Shown piece by piece: positions 26,708 to 36,347 of a DNA stretch of 64,000 nucleotides. The stretch's first letter is position 1. The number at the start of each line of letters is the position of its first letter. Below the pieces are notes generated by a model. That model made no database searches. It was given only the letters and a program-made list of their open reading frames with translations, and was not told the DNA's origin. Source of the DNA: JAJEDW01 sp963555775 (GTDB lineage: Bacteria > Acidobacteriota > Terriglobia > 20CM-2-55-15); assembly GCA_963555775.3 (NCBI GenBank), contig CAUVWY020000009.1:558001-622000 (forward strand). Direction: 5' to 3'. A program made the translations under genes and the position numbers.

Positions 26708-26908
26708 ATGGCAACCAACCTTGCGATAGATCCGGACCTGCTCGAGAAGGCATTGGCGATCGGGGGCGAGAAGACCAAGAAAGCCACCGTAAACCGCGCC
26801 TTGCGTGAATTCATCGCGCGCCGGGGGCAGGAACGGCTGCTCGATCTGTTCGGGAAACTGGATTGGGACGACGATTACGACTACAAACGCGATCGGACCC
26901 GCAAGTGA
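26708..26908 (+). CDS. vapB: VapB family antitoxin
   Basis: 66 aa from ATG 26708 (GGAG 8 nt upstream). The sequence LAIDPDLLEKALAIGGEKTK, ATVNRALREFIARRG is the VapB/MazE-like RHH pattern with an acidic tail (DWDDDYDYK) that would bind the toxin. A TTATAA box lies about 20 nt upstream. The stop codon overlaps the toxin start (GTGA). Confidence 0.88.
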   Translation: MATNLAIDPDLLEKALAIGGEKTKKATVNRALREFIARRGQERLLDLFGKLDWDDDYDYKRDRTRK

Positions 26909-27312
26909 ACCTGTTCGTGGATACCAGCGTCTGGTCTCTGGCGCTCAGACGGGATTTGCCGCCCGAAGGCCACGAGGTGCGGCGTCTGCGGGAAGCGCTC
27001 GGCGGCGGCGAGACGGTCTATACGACCGGATTAATACTCCAGGAATTGCTGCAGGGCTTCCGCGGCCCTCGCGCCGCTGCACGGATCGTCGACCGCTTCG
27101 CGGACGTCGCCATGATTGTGCCGACGCGCGGCGACCATATCGATGCGGCCCGCCTGAGTAACGAATGCCGCCGCAACGGCATTCAGGTTGGAACCATCGA
27201 TGCGCTACTCGCCCAGCTTTGCATCGGCCACGAACTTGTCATGCTGTCCACCAACCGGGATTTCAGCCACATCGCCGACTACACGCCGCTTCGGCTCTGG
27301 AGCGCACCATGA
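26905..27312 (+). CDS. vapC: VapC family PIN-domain toxin
   Basis: 135 aa from GTG 26905, overlapping the vapB stop. The PIN-domain acidic residues are present: Asp6 (LFVDTSVW), Glu near 46 (ILQELLQGF), Asp in GTIDALLAQL and Asp in STNRDFSHIA. VapC toxins are Mg-dependent RNases that cut tRNA or rRNA. Complete and in a normal operon, so this pair is likely functional. Confidence 0.92.
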   Translation: MNLFVDTSVWSLALRRDLPPEGHEVRRLREALGGGETVYTTGLILQELLQGFRGPRAAARIVDRFADVAMIVPTRGDHIDAARLSNECRRNGIQVGTIDALLAQLCIGHELVMLSTNRDFSHIADYTPLRLWSAP

Positions 27313-27892
27313 CCTTGCGGCTTCAGAGCCGAAGGGGGGCAAGGCGACAACGAGGCCGATTCGTGACAAGCAACCTCTCGACGGTGTCGAGCGGCTTGCC
27401 TCCACGCCTCTTCATCAATCCTTTGAAGGCGTTTCCCAAACGGCGGATCAACCAGGCCTGATGCTTCCGGTTCTACCTGCCGCGGGCGCCGGCGACCGTC
27501 CGTTTCTTGATTGGTCTTGCGGCGGAGTATTTCAGTTGCTGAAGCTCAACGCGTCTTGCAGTTCAGCGCTGAGGTGTCGCGGCAGGATGACTTGTTCATC
27601 GGGCATGTGTGGCACTCATGAATGTGGGGAAACAACTACCAGGAACATGGTGAAAATTATAATAACAAGTTGGTGAAAGTGATAATTCGCATGGCCGCCG
27701 TCTCACATCGAGACGTTGCGTTTGTCTTGGGGCGCCGCACGGGCTCCCACTCGAGCTCGTGCCGATCTGGCGGCAGATACTGTTGTTCGAACGGAGGCGA
27801 TCGGTCGGGCATTTGGCCGGTCGTCTCGACCGATGGCGTCCGACATTCCACATTCCCGGCGAATGCCCGCGCCTGCTACGATAGGACATCGT
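27313..27892. other. Gene-free region between vapC and the DUF5916 gene
   Basis: 580 bp without a supported gene. An AT-rich patch (27650-27685, with ATTATAAT) could be a promoter for the downstream gene. Several short open frames show no recognisable family. It may be decayed sequence linked to the TA module. Confidence 0.4.
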
Positions 27893-30202
27893 ATGAAGCG
27901 CCTGCCCTATCTTTTGTCGTTGCTTCTTGTGACGGCTGCTCCCGCGTACCCGTTTCAGTCCAGCGTCCCGATCGATTACGAAACGGCCTGGATGGACCGC
28001 AACGTCACCGCGGTTCGGATCGACGAAGAGATCACGATCGATGGCCGGTTGGACGAACCGGCCTGGCAATTGGCGGTCCCTGCCACCGACTTCGTACAGT
28101 GGCAACCCTCCACGGGAGAGCTTTCGGAGGAACGGACCGAGGTCTATATCCTGTACGACGACGAGAATCTGTACTTTGGATACGTTTCATACGACTCGCA
28201 GCCGGATCGTATGACGGTCAATGATCTGAGAGAAGATTTCACGTTCAGCGGTACCGACAGCATCGGCATCGTGATCGACAGTCTGGATGACGATCGGTCC
28301 GGTTTCCTGTTTGGCGCCAATCCGGCAGGCGCGAAGCGGGATTCTCAGCTTTCGAACGACAGTTCGTTCAACGATGACTGGGATGGCGTATGGGACGTCC
28401 GGGTGACGCGTAACGACGAAGGGTGGGTCGCCGAGTTTGTGATTCCATTCAAGACTCTCCGCTTTTCGAGTTCGTCGACGCAGGAATGGGGGCTGAACAT
28501 GAACCGCCGTGTCCTGCGGCTCAACGAAGAAAGCTCATGGTCGCCCTACCCGGTACGCTACCGGATCAGCCGCATCTCGATGGCGGGAACCCTGAGCGGC
28601 CTGGAAGGCATCCGACAGGGCCGGAATCTGAAAGTGAAGCCGTACGTGACGTCTAGCAGCCTGTCGGACTAACACCGAATCAAAAACCTAAGTCATTCAT
28701 ATGACTGTGTTTACCGTTTCGGGCTAAAAAGGGCCGTTGTTGAAAACAAAGGACTTACGCCGAAAGTCCGACAGGCTGCTAGCTTTACAGAGTCCAGGAA
28801 TCGGCAACCGCGTTGGAATAACGACTACGATGGCGGTGTCGATCTGAAATACGGTCTGACACCGTCACTCACGCTGGACGCCACCTACAACACCGACTTT
28901 GCGCAGGTCGAGGCCGACCAGCAGCAGGTGAACCTCACGCGTTTCAGCCTGTTCTTTCCGGAAAAACGTGAGTTCTTTCTCGAAAATGCCGCAACCTTTG
29001 GATTTGGCAGCGGCAACGGACGGGGCGGCGGTCCCCTGATCCCGTTTTTCAGCCGCCGAATCGGCTTGAGCCGGACGGGGACGCCGATTCCCATTCTCGG
29101 TGGAGCGCGAGTGTCCGGTCAGGCCGGACGTTACGACGTCGGTTTTCTGACGATGAAAACCAGGGAAGACCGCGCGACCGCGACGCCGTCGAACAATTAC
29201 ATCGTTGGGCGTCTGAAGCGGAATCTGCTGACCAACTCCTGGGTTGGAGCGATCCTGACCCACCGGGACTCTTCAATCGATGGCGATACGAACCGCGTCT
29301 ATGGCGCCGATGCGCGCTTTCAGTTTTTCAACCGCCTCAATTTCGTTTCGTACATTCTGAAGTCTTCGACGCCCGGTTTGACAGGCCAGGATCAGGCTCG
29401 CCAGTTCGAAACCTCGTGGAACGACGACGAACTGGGCCTGTCGGCCGGTTATCTGACGATCCAACGGAACTTCAAGCCGGATGTCGGGTTTGTGAGGCGT
29501 TCGGACATGACGCAGTACGATGGAGAGGCGTCCTGGAACCCGCTGATCGAGAGCAGCGACACGATTCGAAACCTCCGGATCGAAACAGGTCTGCAATACA
29601 TCCGGAGTGCGAGTACGGGCGAGCTCGAAACCCGGGATCACCGGATCACGACCGGGGTCCAGTTTCAGAACAGCAGTTCCATCGTCTTCACGACCCGGGA
29701 GACGTTCGAGCGTTTGACCGAGTCGTTCTCGATCCGATCCGGCATCGCGATTCCATCCGGCGACTACACACGCCGCGAGTACTCGCTGAATGCTTCGGGC
29801 GATCCCAGTTGGAAGATCAGTCCCAGTGGCAGCGTGGACTGGGGAGAATTCTGGAACGGTCACCGGAAATCGTTCAGCGGCGGCATCAGCCTGAAACCCC
29901 ATTTTCGATGGAGCCTGGGTTTGAATTACCTCCGTAATCGAGTGACGCTGGAGGATGCGGATTTCACGACGGATCTGCTGGGCGCGCGATTCGTGTACGG
30001 CTTCAGTCCCTATGCCTTCTTCAACGCCTTTATCCAGTACAACGCCGACACGAACCGTGTGAGCTCCAACATTCGCTTCAACTGGACCCACAGTCCCCTG
30101 AGCGATCTTTACATCGTCTATAACGACACGCGCGATACCGACCGCGGCGAACTGGTAGACCGCTCCATCATCGTCAAGTTGACGAACCTGTTTAATTTTT
30201 AG
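27893..30202 (+). pseudogene. DUF5916 outer-membrane protein gene interrupted by a MITE
   Basis: Starts ATG 27893 with a signal peptide (LPYLLSLLLVTAAPAYPFQ). Residues 40-230 form a CBM9-like domain (EEITIDGRLDEPAWQLA, VYILYDDENLYFGYVSYDSQ), followed by the DUF5916 barrel (ATYNTDFAQVEADQQQVNLT, RFSLFFPEKREFFLENA) to a terminal Phe (KLTNLFNF). The element at 28657-28778 introduces a stop within 5 codons of the junction. Removing it with one CTAG copy gives one continuous 727-residue frame. Both flanks are otherwise intact, so the insertion is recent. In related bacteria the protein is thought to act at the outer membrane with carbohydrate-active enzymes. Confidence 0.88.
28653..28782. mobile_element. 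MITE copy 1 (122 bp, CTAG target duplication)
   Basis: Core 28657-28778, flanked by CTAG on both sides. Terminal inverted repeats are CAGCCTGTCGGACT (14 bp, 18 with CTAG). No coding capacity. Identical at every base to 54750-54871. It would need a transposase supplied in trans; the IS1380-type element in this window has unrelated ends. The ends and CTAG duplication recall IS1182-type elements, but this is from memory. Confidence 0.9.
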
Positions 30203-30254
30203 TTGTGTGCGCAACCGGACGATCGCGTATCGACCGCTGCAATCGCACGGCGGT

Positions 30255-30480
30255 CAACCGTTTTCCTACGGATTGTGATCCAGTATGGGCGAACGCGTCG
30301 CCGCCAACGTGCGCTACCGAAACGATCGATCCATGACCGGATTCAGACGGGTCCCAGCGCGAGCAACTGGAAACGCTCGCAGGGGCATGAAAACGATCAT
30401 CGGGACCGTTAGGACCAACGTCCTTCCCACGGCCAGGGTGCGTCGGTTCTTCCTGGCACCACTTGCTGGGTTTGTAAGGC
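30255..30480 (-). pseudogene. Remnant of a second YeiH-type transporter gene
   Basis: Plus-strand 30327-30475 aligns closely with 38745-38870 inside the intact yeiH gene (shared runs CAGGGGCATGAAAAC, TTCCCACGGCCAG, TTCCTGGCAC). The minus translation gives RTLAVGRTLVLTVPMIVFMP against LTLAVGMTLIFTVLMMVFMP in the intact protein, followed by shifted frames. Only the middle of the gene is left; it is a decayed paralogue or partial duplicate. Confidence 0.7.
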
Positions 30481-30554
30481 ATTGATTTCCCGATAAGTCC
30501 CAGGAAGGCCATGCTAGTCTGCTGTCGGACCGGAGATCATAGGGGGCAAATCGG

Positions 30555-30794
30555 ATGGATGTGACGACAGTCGTGCTTGGCACTGCAATGCTCGCTTACG
30601 GCTTGTATGGACTGGTGCTCTACATGTTGGGCAAGGCGGAGCAGAAGTTCAAGAAACTGGCTCCGATGCGGCAGAAATGGGGGACGAAGGCCGGTACAGC
30701 CATTCACTGCTTTTCTTACGTAATCCTGCCGATCGTCGCCGGTTCGGTCTTCGTTGTCGCTGGGCTTAGCGGCTACAGTGTTTTCGGTGCATGA
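30555..30794 (+). CDS. Small two-helix membrane protein
   Basis: 79 aa. Helix 1 (VVLGTAMLAYGLYGLVLYML) and helix 2 (YVILPIVAGSVFVVAGLSGY) flank a basic loop (KAEQKFKKLAPMRQKWGTK). A GGGGG-type ribosome site lies upstream. No family recognised and no operon partner. Could be a small regulator or assembly factor of a membrane complex. Confidence 0.5.
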   Translation: MDVTTVVLGTAMLAYGLYGLVLYMLGKAEQKFKKLAPMRQKWGTKAGTAIHCFSYVILPIVAGSVFVVAGLSGYSVFGA

Positions 30795-31272
30795 AGGTGT
30801 CATGACGTCCATGATGGTCAATCACGAAACTCCAGAATCAGGGGTGAAAGTGGTCTCAACCCATTCTACAGATCGGACGCCACAAGGAGTTTTTCTCGCT
30901 GAAACGAACGAACTGTTCCTGTCGACAGCCGCGCTGGCGGTGCTGCTCCTGACCGTGTCCCACCATTCACAGGGCGCCGACGGCGGAAGGCTGAATCCCT
31001 CTTGCAGCAGCACAACCGGCTAAGCCGATTACCTACTTCTCGAATTCCTCAGAAATTGTCCAATGAACGGGCGCAGTTCAATCGGCCCTTGGCAGAATGT
31101 AAAGGTTTGCCAAGCGTAGGGATTGCATGATTCTCGGTCGATAAAAGGAGGGGCGCAATGAAGGACCAATTGAGGGTACCTGGATTTCCTTGCTGTACGG
31201 AGATCGACCGATACGTTACGGGCTTGACTCACCCGTCTGCCAAACGGACTTGTTCGCCGACGCCAACCCGGG
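30795..31272. other. Gene-free region, nothing recognised
   Basis: 478 bp. A strong AAGGAGG site at about 31146 precedes an ATG at 31158 that opens a 51-codon frame, but this runs antisense into the decarboxylase gene and has no recognisable sequence. No repeats or hairpins of note. Confidence 0.35.
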
Positions 31273-32916
31273 TCAACTCTCGATCGCCTCCCTCGCGGCG
31301 AGAACTTCGTTGACAAGGCTTCGAACATTCTGCTCGTCGATGAAGGGCGAAAGGATGAAGCTCTTCAGGCCCACTATCGGCTCGCCGTAGTCCGTTTCGC
31401 GATAGCAATCAGTCATCGAGATGTGGACCCCTTCGCCGCGCATGGCCCGGTCATAGAGATAGCGGAACAGCCGGCGGTTGTAGTCGTTGTGGCGCAGCAA
31501 CTCTTCCCGAGCCTCCGGGTCGGTGCGCTCGCGATCCTTGATGGTCCACGTATCGACCCCGTCCGGATAGACCCGGAACACCGTGACCGTCCCGACGCCC
31601 TCATCGTTGAGCACTGTCGTCGAGGCATGCCCTTCCAGATGTTCGCGCAACGATTCGGCCATCTCCACCAGGTGGCCCAGCAGAACGCGGAGGCCGACCC
31701 GACCGAAGAGTTGGAGGTTGGCGTACGCAGCGAGCACGCCTGAACCGCTGCGCGACGTTTCCAGCGTATACACCCCGGGGTGGCGTTCGCCGGACTGGAA
31801 CAGGTACGGCATCTCGTCCCGGCCACGCACGAGGAGTTGCAGGTCGGCTCGGTCGCGAACCAGGAACAGGCTCGATATGTATGGCGCGAAGCCGGTTTTG
31901 TGAAAGTCGATCCCGATGGAGTCGGCCCGGTGCAGCTTCGAGATGCGATGGCGGGCCGCCGCTAGCGCCCGCACCGTGCGGGGACGAAACCCGAGTGGAT
32001 TCTGTTCGAAGTCGTAATCGTTGAACACCGACCACGCCCATCCGATGACGGCTTCGGCGTGGACTTGTGGCGAGTAGTCGAGGTCGTAGTCCTCGACCAA
32101 CCGGTCGCGCAGGTCGACGATCGCGTCCAGATCGTCCACGCCGAACGCGTCGGTCGTACCCATCGTCGCGACCAGCGCCACGATGCGCCGGCCCTGGTCG
32201 ATCGCCGCCCGGGCTGCCGCGTCGAGGCGGTCGATGCGGATGTCGTTCTGCGGGTGCGTCGGTACCTCAACGATGTTCTTCTCTCCGAGGCCGAGCCATC
32301 CGGCGATGTTCAGGCGGCAGTAATGGCTTTGCGCCGACGCCAGGATCACGCCGTCCCCGGGGACGCCGTTGTACATCGCGTCGGGAAACGCCTTCTCGAT
32401 GCCGACCTTGACGCCGTAGAGTACGGTGCCAGTCCCGCCGAACGTGAAGACGCCGGTTGATTGCTCCGCGTCATAGCCGATGAGCCGGGCCACCATCGCG
32501 GCCACCGAAACTTCGGTCAGCGCGAGGCCGTACGAAGTATCGTCGGAAACGAGGTTCGGGTTGTAGATGGCGGGCAGCAGCGAGCCGATGATGCTTGGGA
32601 TCGATGCTGGCGGAACGACGTTGATCTGCGTCCGCGGATGCCCCCAGATCGGCAGACCTTCGAGCTTGCCGACCAGCAGGCTCGTCACCTCCTCGACGCT
32701 CTGTCCTTCCTCGGCCATTTCCGTTTGCTCGGCGGCAGAGTAATCGAGTTCATGCGGCCGGCCGAGCAGTGGCACTTCGGATTTCATGTCATCGACCTGG
32801 TCGAGTGCCCGCATGATCGAGAAGACGAAGTACGCGTCGTGCAGCCGGGCGGAAACCGGCACGGGGAAGGTGTCCCGTATCCGGGTCAGCAGCTCGCGGT
32901 AGATGGGATTGGTCAC
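31273..32916 (-). CDS. PLP-dependent decarboxylase (group II, glutamate/tyrosine decarboxylase-like)
   Basis: 547 aa. The fold-type I core is present: TFGGTGTVLYGVK, ASAQSHYCRLNIAGWLGLG, ALVATMGTTDAFGVDD, VHAEAVIGWAW and the PLP lysine in IDFHKTGFAPYISSLFLV (Lys near residue 340). Enzymes of this group decarboxylate amino acids such as Glu, Tyr or Asp. The N-terminal 100 residues and C-terminal domain match full-length family members. It stands alone between two gene-free regions, which may indicate acquisition by transfer. Substrate not assignable. Confidence 0.82.
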   Translation of the reverse strand: MTNPIYRELLTRIRDTFPVPVSARLHDAYFVFSIMRALDQVDDMKSEVPLLGRPHELDYSAAEQTEMAEEGQSVEEVTSLLVGKLEGLPIWGHPRTQINVVPPASIPSIIGSLLPAIYNPNLVSDDTSYGLALTEVSVAAMVARLIGYDAEQSTGVFTFGGTGTVLYGVKVGIEKAFPDAMYNGVPGDGVILASAQSHYCRLNIAGWLGLGEKNIVEVPTHPQNDIRIDRLDAAARAAIDQGRRIVALVATMGTTDAFGVDDLDAIVDLRDRLVEDYDLDYSPQVHAEAVIGWAWSVFNDYDFEQNPLGFRPRTVRALAAARHRISKLHRADSIGIDFHKTGFAPYISSLFLVRDRADLQLLVRGRDEMPYLFQSGERHPGVYTLETSRSGSGVLAAYANLQLFGRVGLRVLLGHLVEMAESLREHLEGHASTTVLNDEGVGTVTVFRVYPDGVDTWTIKDRERTDPEAREELLRHNDYNRRLFRYLYDRAMRGEGVHISMTDCYRETDYGEPIVGLKSFILSPFIDEQNVRSLVNEVLAAREAIES

Positions 32917-33343
32917 GCTTGGACTGGCCCGGCCGGTGGGATCACGTCAATGGCACAAGGCTCAAGCGTCAGAAGGGTCCCGGTGCCGGACGCGATTCGC
33001 GACCGCTGGAAGGCGACCTTCGAAAAGCCATTGAACGTGCACTGAAACGGCATCGTCAAGTTAACGGTGAACGAACAGGTTCTGTCGCAGATTAGAGCAC
33101 TGATCGTACGAATCCATGCTTTCTCATGGATAGTTCCAATTTCCGGAACAGACAACGATCGACCTTGAACGCCGCCATTGTCCGAATCACTATTCTACAA
33201 TGGCGGACAGGTAAAAAGAGGCCCATTCAGGATAGAGATGACGGCGAGTGATGATCGCAAGTGACGCCTGTGGCGCCATCCGTGGCGTGGGCACGGCTCT
33301 GGCCACCGCGATGTAAAGTCTATGAGTCGGCGGTTCCTTGCCC
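32917..33343. other. Gene-free region with a 10-bp inverted repeat
   Basis: 427 bp upstream of the decarboxylase and downstream of the reductase gene. Arms CCGCCATTGT (33172-33181) and ACAATGGCGG (33197-33206) surround a 15-nt loop; this may be an operator or a transcript hairpin. No gene is supported. Confidence 0.45.
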
Positions 33344-34324
33344 TCAGTTGGTGTGTTCCCGATCGACCATTTTTTGCAATTCTTCAACGCTGTAACTGCC
33401 GGGCGCCTGGCAGGTTGCCGCCATATGATTTGCGACGCGTTGCAAGACACGGTTATAGGGAGTAGCGACGCCGTGCTGCCGGCCCAGAAGCACGATCTCG
33501 CCGTTCAGATAATCGGCCTCGCTCGTCGACAGGCCGCGTTTCAGGCTTTGCCACGACGAGCCGCCGCTGCGCGGATAGCCCTCAACATCGACCACCTTGA
33601 TCTGGGCGTGCACGTACGCTTGCATTTCCTCCTCGGGAACAAAGGCAATGCCGGCCGCCTCATAACAAGCCAGCGTCTCTGCCCGGGCCGCCCGTGCAAA
33701 TTCTGTGGCGGGGGCATTGAGCCCACACGCGGCCTGCAGCGCATTCCGAATATTGCCCAGCAGTTTGGTGTATTTCCAGCGCATGATATCGAGCTCAGGC
33801 TGGGCGCTGAAACCGCTCTCGGTGAGATCGGCGGTGACCCGGCCGATGAGCTCATCGACGCCGCCGGGGTAGCGGCCGGCATCGAGAATGCCGCCGACCG
33901 GAACGGCATAATTCATCACGACGCCGGGTTCCAGATGGGTGGCGGGCATCCATACGAACATGCCGTATACGCGGCGAAAGCGCCGAGCGGCCATACGTTC
34001 GTTTTCGACCCCGTTTTGGGCGCACACGACGGGTAGCGTGTCGTCGGCAGCCTGACAGAGGGCCCTCAAGGCCTGCTCCGTGTCTTGAGATTTCATGCTC
34101 AACAGCACAACATCCTTGTCGCGAAAGTCGATCTGAGACGGATCGCCGACCGCCGGGATTTTGAGGGTCACGCTTTCCCGGGGGGTCTTGAGGGTCAATC
34201 CCCGGCGCTGGATGGTGGCCAGATGCGCTCCGCGACAGACCAAGATGACCTGGTGGCCCTGTTGAAACAATTGTGCGCCAATGCCGCCGCCAATTCCCCC
34301 GGCGCCGTAGATGATGTATCGCAT
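33344..34324 (-). CDS. Ketopantoate reductase family protein (ApbA/PanE)
   Basis: 326 aa from ATG 34324, set by GGGAGA upstream and by the N-terminal nucleotide motif YIIYGAGGIGGGIGAQLF (residues 3-20). Later motifs are LLSMKSQDTEQAL, VCAQNGVENERM and a C-terminal helical domain with the catalytic Lys region (MRWKYTKLLGNIRNALQA). Members reduce 2-dehydropantoate with NADPH in coenzyme A synthesis, but many paralogues act on other 2-keto acids. The absence of pan genes nearby leaves the substrate open. Confidence 0.88.
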   Translation of the reverse strand: MRYIIYGAGGIGGGIGAQLFQQGHQVILVCRGAHLATIQRRGLTLKTPRESVTLKIPAVGDPSQIDFRDKDVVLLSMKSQDTEQALRALCQAADDTLPVVCAQNGVENERMAARRFRRVYGMFVWMPATHLEPGVVMNYAVPVGGILDAGRYPGGVDELIGRVTADLTESGFSAQPELDIMRWKYTKLLGNIRNALQAACGLNAPATEFARAARAETLACYEAAGIAFVPEEEMQAYVHAQIKVVDVEGYPRSGGSSWQSLKRGLSTSEADYLNGEIVLLGRQHGVATPYNRVLQRVANHMAATCQAPGSYSVEELQKMVDREHTN

Positions 34325-34692
34325 GACTGTTCTCCCAATATTCATCTTTAACCCATTTACGACTCGATCGGCTGCGGACACGAAAAAAGTCTGTTCCGGA
34401 TAGAGTTGACCCAGGATCTTGCGGCAATTCCGGCAAGCAATTTCGGCAGTTCGCCGAGCGCGAGCACGGGAATACACTCGATTCGCCACTGACGCGGATC
34501 AAGTCAGGAAGCGGGGAGAAACAGGTCGGGAGCGACCCCCCGGCGGAGGGTAGCATCGGCGTGCACATGCCGATCGAGGCAGTCCAAAAAGGTGGGCGCT
34601 CCCGACCACCTCCGGTGTCCCCAGACCGGCACGACCGGTGCCACGGAAGGGCCGTAACCGCAACGAATACAGCAATATAAGGAAGCGCTGCC
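34325..34692. other. Gene-free region with hairpin, bordering IS3 remnant
   Basis: 368 bp. Inverted repeat GTCGGGAGCG (34529) / CGCTCCCGAC (34599) spans about 80 bp and could be a decayed mobile-element end. The region leads directly into the IS3 transposase remnant. No gene supported. Confidence 0.4.
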
Positions 34693-34955
34693 GTGCACGT
34701 CGAAGAGCGTTTCCGTCGCCAGCCGGACCTACCTTGGGAGAACGGCTACGTCGAGAGTCTCAACGGCAAGCTCCGTGACCAACTGCTGGATCGGGAGATC
34801 TTCTTTACGCTGAAGAAGGCACAGAGCGTGATCGAGCAGTGGCGCCAGCAGTACAACACGGTACGACCGCACGCGGCGCTCGGATATACGCCCCCTGCGC
34901 CAGGGGCCTATAACCGCGCTTGGAAACCGGTTTCGGGACTACTTTGTGCCAACGA
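34693..34955 (+). pseudogene. C-terminal remnant of an IS3-family transposase
   Basis: Translation contains PWENGYVESLNGKLRDQLLD, then EIFFTLKKAQSVIEQWRQQY and NTVRPHAALGYTPPAP, the end of the IS3 OrfB integrase core (the Glu of the DDE triad lies in NGYVESLN). The first two catalytic Asp residues are missing. After about 34930 the frame leaves the family. The remnant adjoins the 3' end of the following minus-strand gene, which it may have truncated. Confidence 0.8.
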
Positions 34956-35589
34956 ACAACCCAATCAGCACTCCGGCGATCATGCGGTCGCGATGCGCGT
35001 GCCGCTGTTCTTGCTCCCACGCATTTTGATGCTGGGCGGCCATCAAATCGTGTTTGTGTGTCAACCAACTCGTGAGGCGGTCAATTTGAGGCGGCGGATT
35101 CATCACCAGACCCAGGTTAACTACACCGTCGCCGTCGGCGCTAACTCCTCGTTTCTTCGCTCCGGCCACCGGGTCATCTGCGAAGTCCGCCACTTCGTCG
35201 AGCCAGACCTGAATCTGATAGAGTGTCTCTCGATAGATCCCCACCAAAAGGGACCAACCTTCGAAGTCTTCGGCGGTCGCCTGCAAGCCGCGCAAACTGT
35301 CATAGCCGCCCAGAATGCCTTCCAATTCTGCGCGTATGCGCCTCGCAGCCCGATGGAAGTGTTCGTCCGGTTCATAGCTCAATAGACCGAGCCCTTCGTT
35401 GACATGTGCGGTCAACGCGCTGACACGATCGCTAAGAAGGTGCACATGCTCATCAACCAGATCGGAAATGTTGAACACGGAACCGGTTTCGAGTGGCTCT
35501 TGGTCCATCCGCGTTTCCAACTTCTCGGCCATGAAGCGAAAGGCTTCGCCCAGTATCGTCAGCGGTCGCGGGATGGGTTCATCGGTCAT
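34939..35589 (-). CDS. Hypothetical protein, helical with a C-terminal hydrophobic tail
   Basis: 216 aa. Mostly helical and acidic (DLVDEHVHLLSDRVSALTAH, FHRAARRIRAELEGILGGYD), ending with MIAGVLIGLFVG, a short possible membrane anchor. The tail stops where the IS3 remnant begins, so the natural C-terminus may have been lost. No family recognised. It lies in an accessory island with TA genes and could be a defence or mobile-element protein. Confidence 0.5.
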   Translation of the reverse strand: MTDEPIPRPLTILGEAFRFMAEKLETRMDQEPLETGSVFNISDLVDEHVHLLSDRVSALTAHVNEGLGLLSYEPDEHFHRAARRIRAELEGILGGYDSLRGLQATAEDFEGWSLLVGIYRETLYQIQVWLDEVADFADDPVAGAKKRGVSADGDGVVNLGLVMNPPPQIDRLTSWLTHKHDLMAAQHQNAWEQEQRHAHRDRMIAGVLIGLFVGTK

Positions 35590-35820
35590 GTTGCACCTCT
35601 CTTATTCATATGAACCGGAATAAACGTCTTGACCCCACCGGCGGTCGAAAGTGTATATCCATTAGCATCCTGGCGAGTGCCATTTCTTCTCGGTGAGAAC
35701 CATCGGCTCCGAGCCTCCTTTCCGGGTCTCCCCAAACCGTCCAATCAGCATTCGCTTTGACAACGTAAGAACGTAAGAAGGACCCACCCCGATCGAGTAA
35801 ACGGGACCCACCCCCCTTGG

Positions 35821-36102
35821 TTAATGATTCGTAAGTAAGCCCGCCGCCGTGGCTGTGGACAGTGGTATGTGCAGCCGGTTGCGTGCAGCCCGGTCCGCGT
35901 CAGACCCGAAGAAGCTGAGATCGGCATCGTCAGGGGGGAGGACAAGACGCGCGTTCGTTATTCTGGGCAGCTTCTCCGCAAGTTCCCCGAACGCATGAAG
36001 GGACAAGGTTTCGGAGGCCAAGTCGATCCGATGGCCAGATCGAAGCCACGGTTGAATGAGATCAACCATGCGGTCTGTTCGCGTGTTGGAAATAATCCTC
36101 AT
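35821..36102 (-). pseudogene. N-terminal remnant of a PLD-like/helicase-type protein
   Basis: 93 aa: MRIISNTRTDRMVDLIQPWL, GHRIDLASETLSLHAFGELA and then LPPDDADLSFFGSDADRAAR. This resembles the N-terminal phospholipase-D-like part of large helicase or DNA-processing proteins found in defence islands. The usual hundreds of downstream residues are absent, replaced by a stop. Start ATG 36102 has no clear ribosome site. Assignment is from general resemblance and is tentative. Confidence 0.4.
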
Positions 36103-36347
36103 CGTCGCTTCTCAATCGGCTGGTTCGCTTGACACCAATGACAGGCACATTTTGAATTGATTGATCCTCCGGTCGACGCTCGACCGTTTCGCGCCACCGT
36201 TGTCTGCCGCCCTCGGGAGCGCTCGTAGTCCATGACCACACACATGGGTTATTGAGTCGGTCTCCGGGTTCGGCTACAAGCGCCGCGTTTCCGGCGTCTC
36301 GCGTTCGGGATGGGGCAGAATCAAGATGCACGTTTCGGTCGTTCCGC

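Noticed and set aside
27313..27660. Possible gene fragments after vapC on either strand
   Set aside because: Short frames with frequent stops; no family pattern could be confirmed.
31158..31316. Small gene after the strong AAGGAGG at 31146
   Set aside because: The 51-residue product has no recognisable features and runs antisense into the decarboxylase gene.
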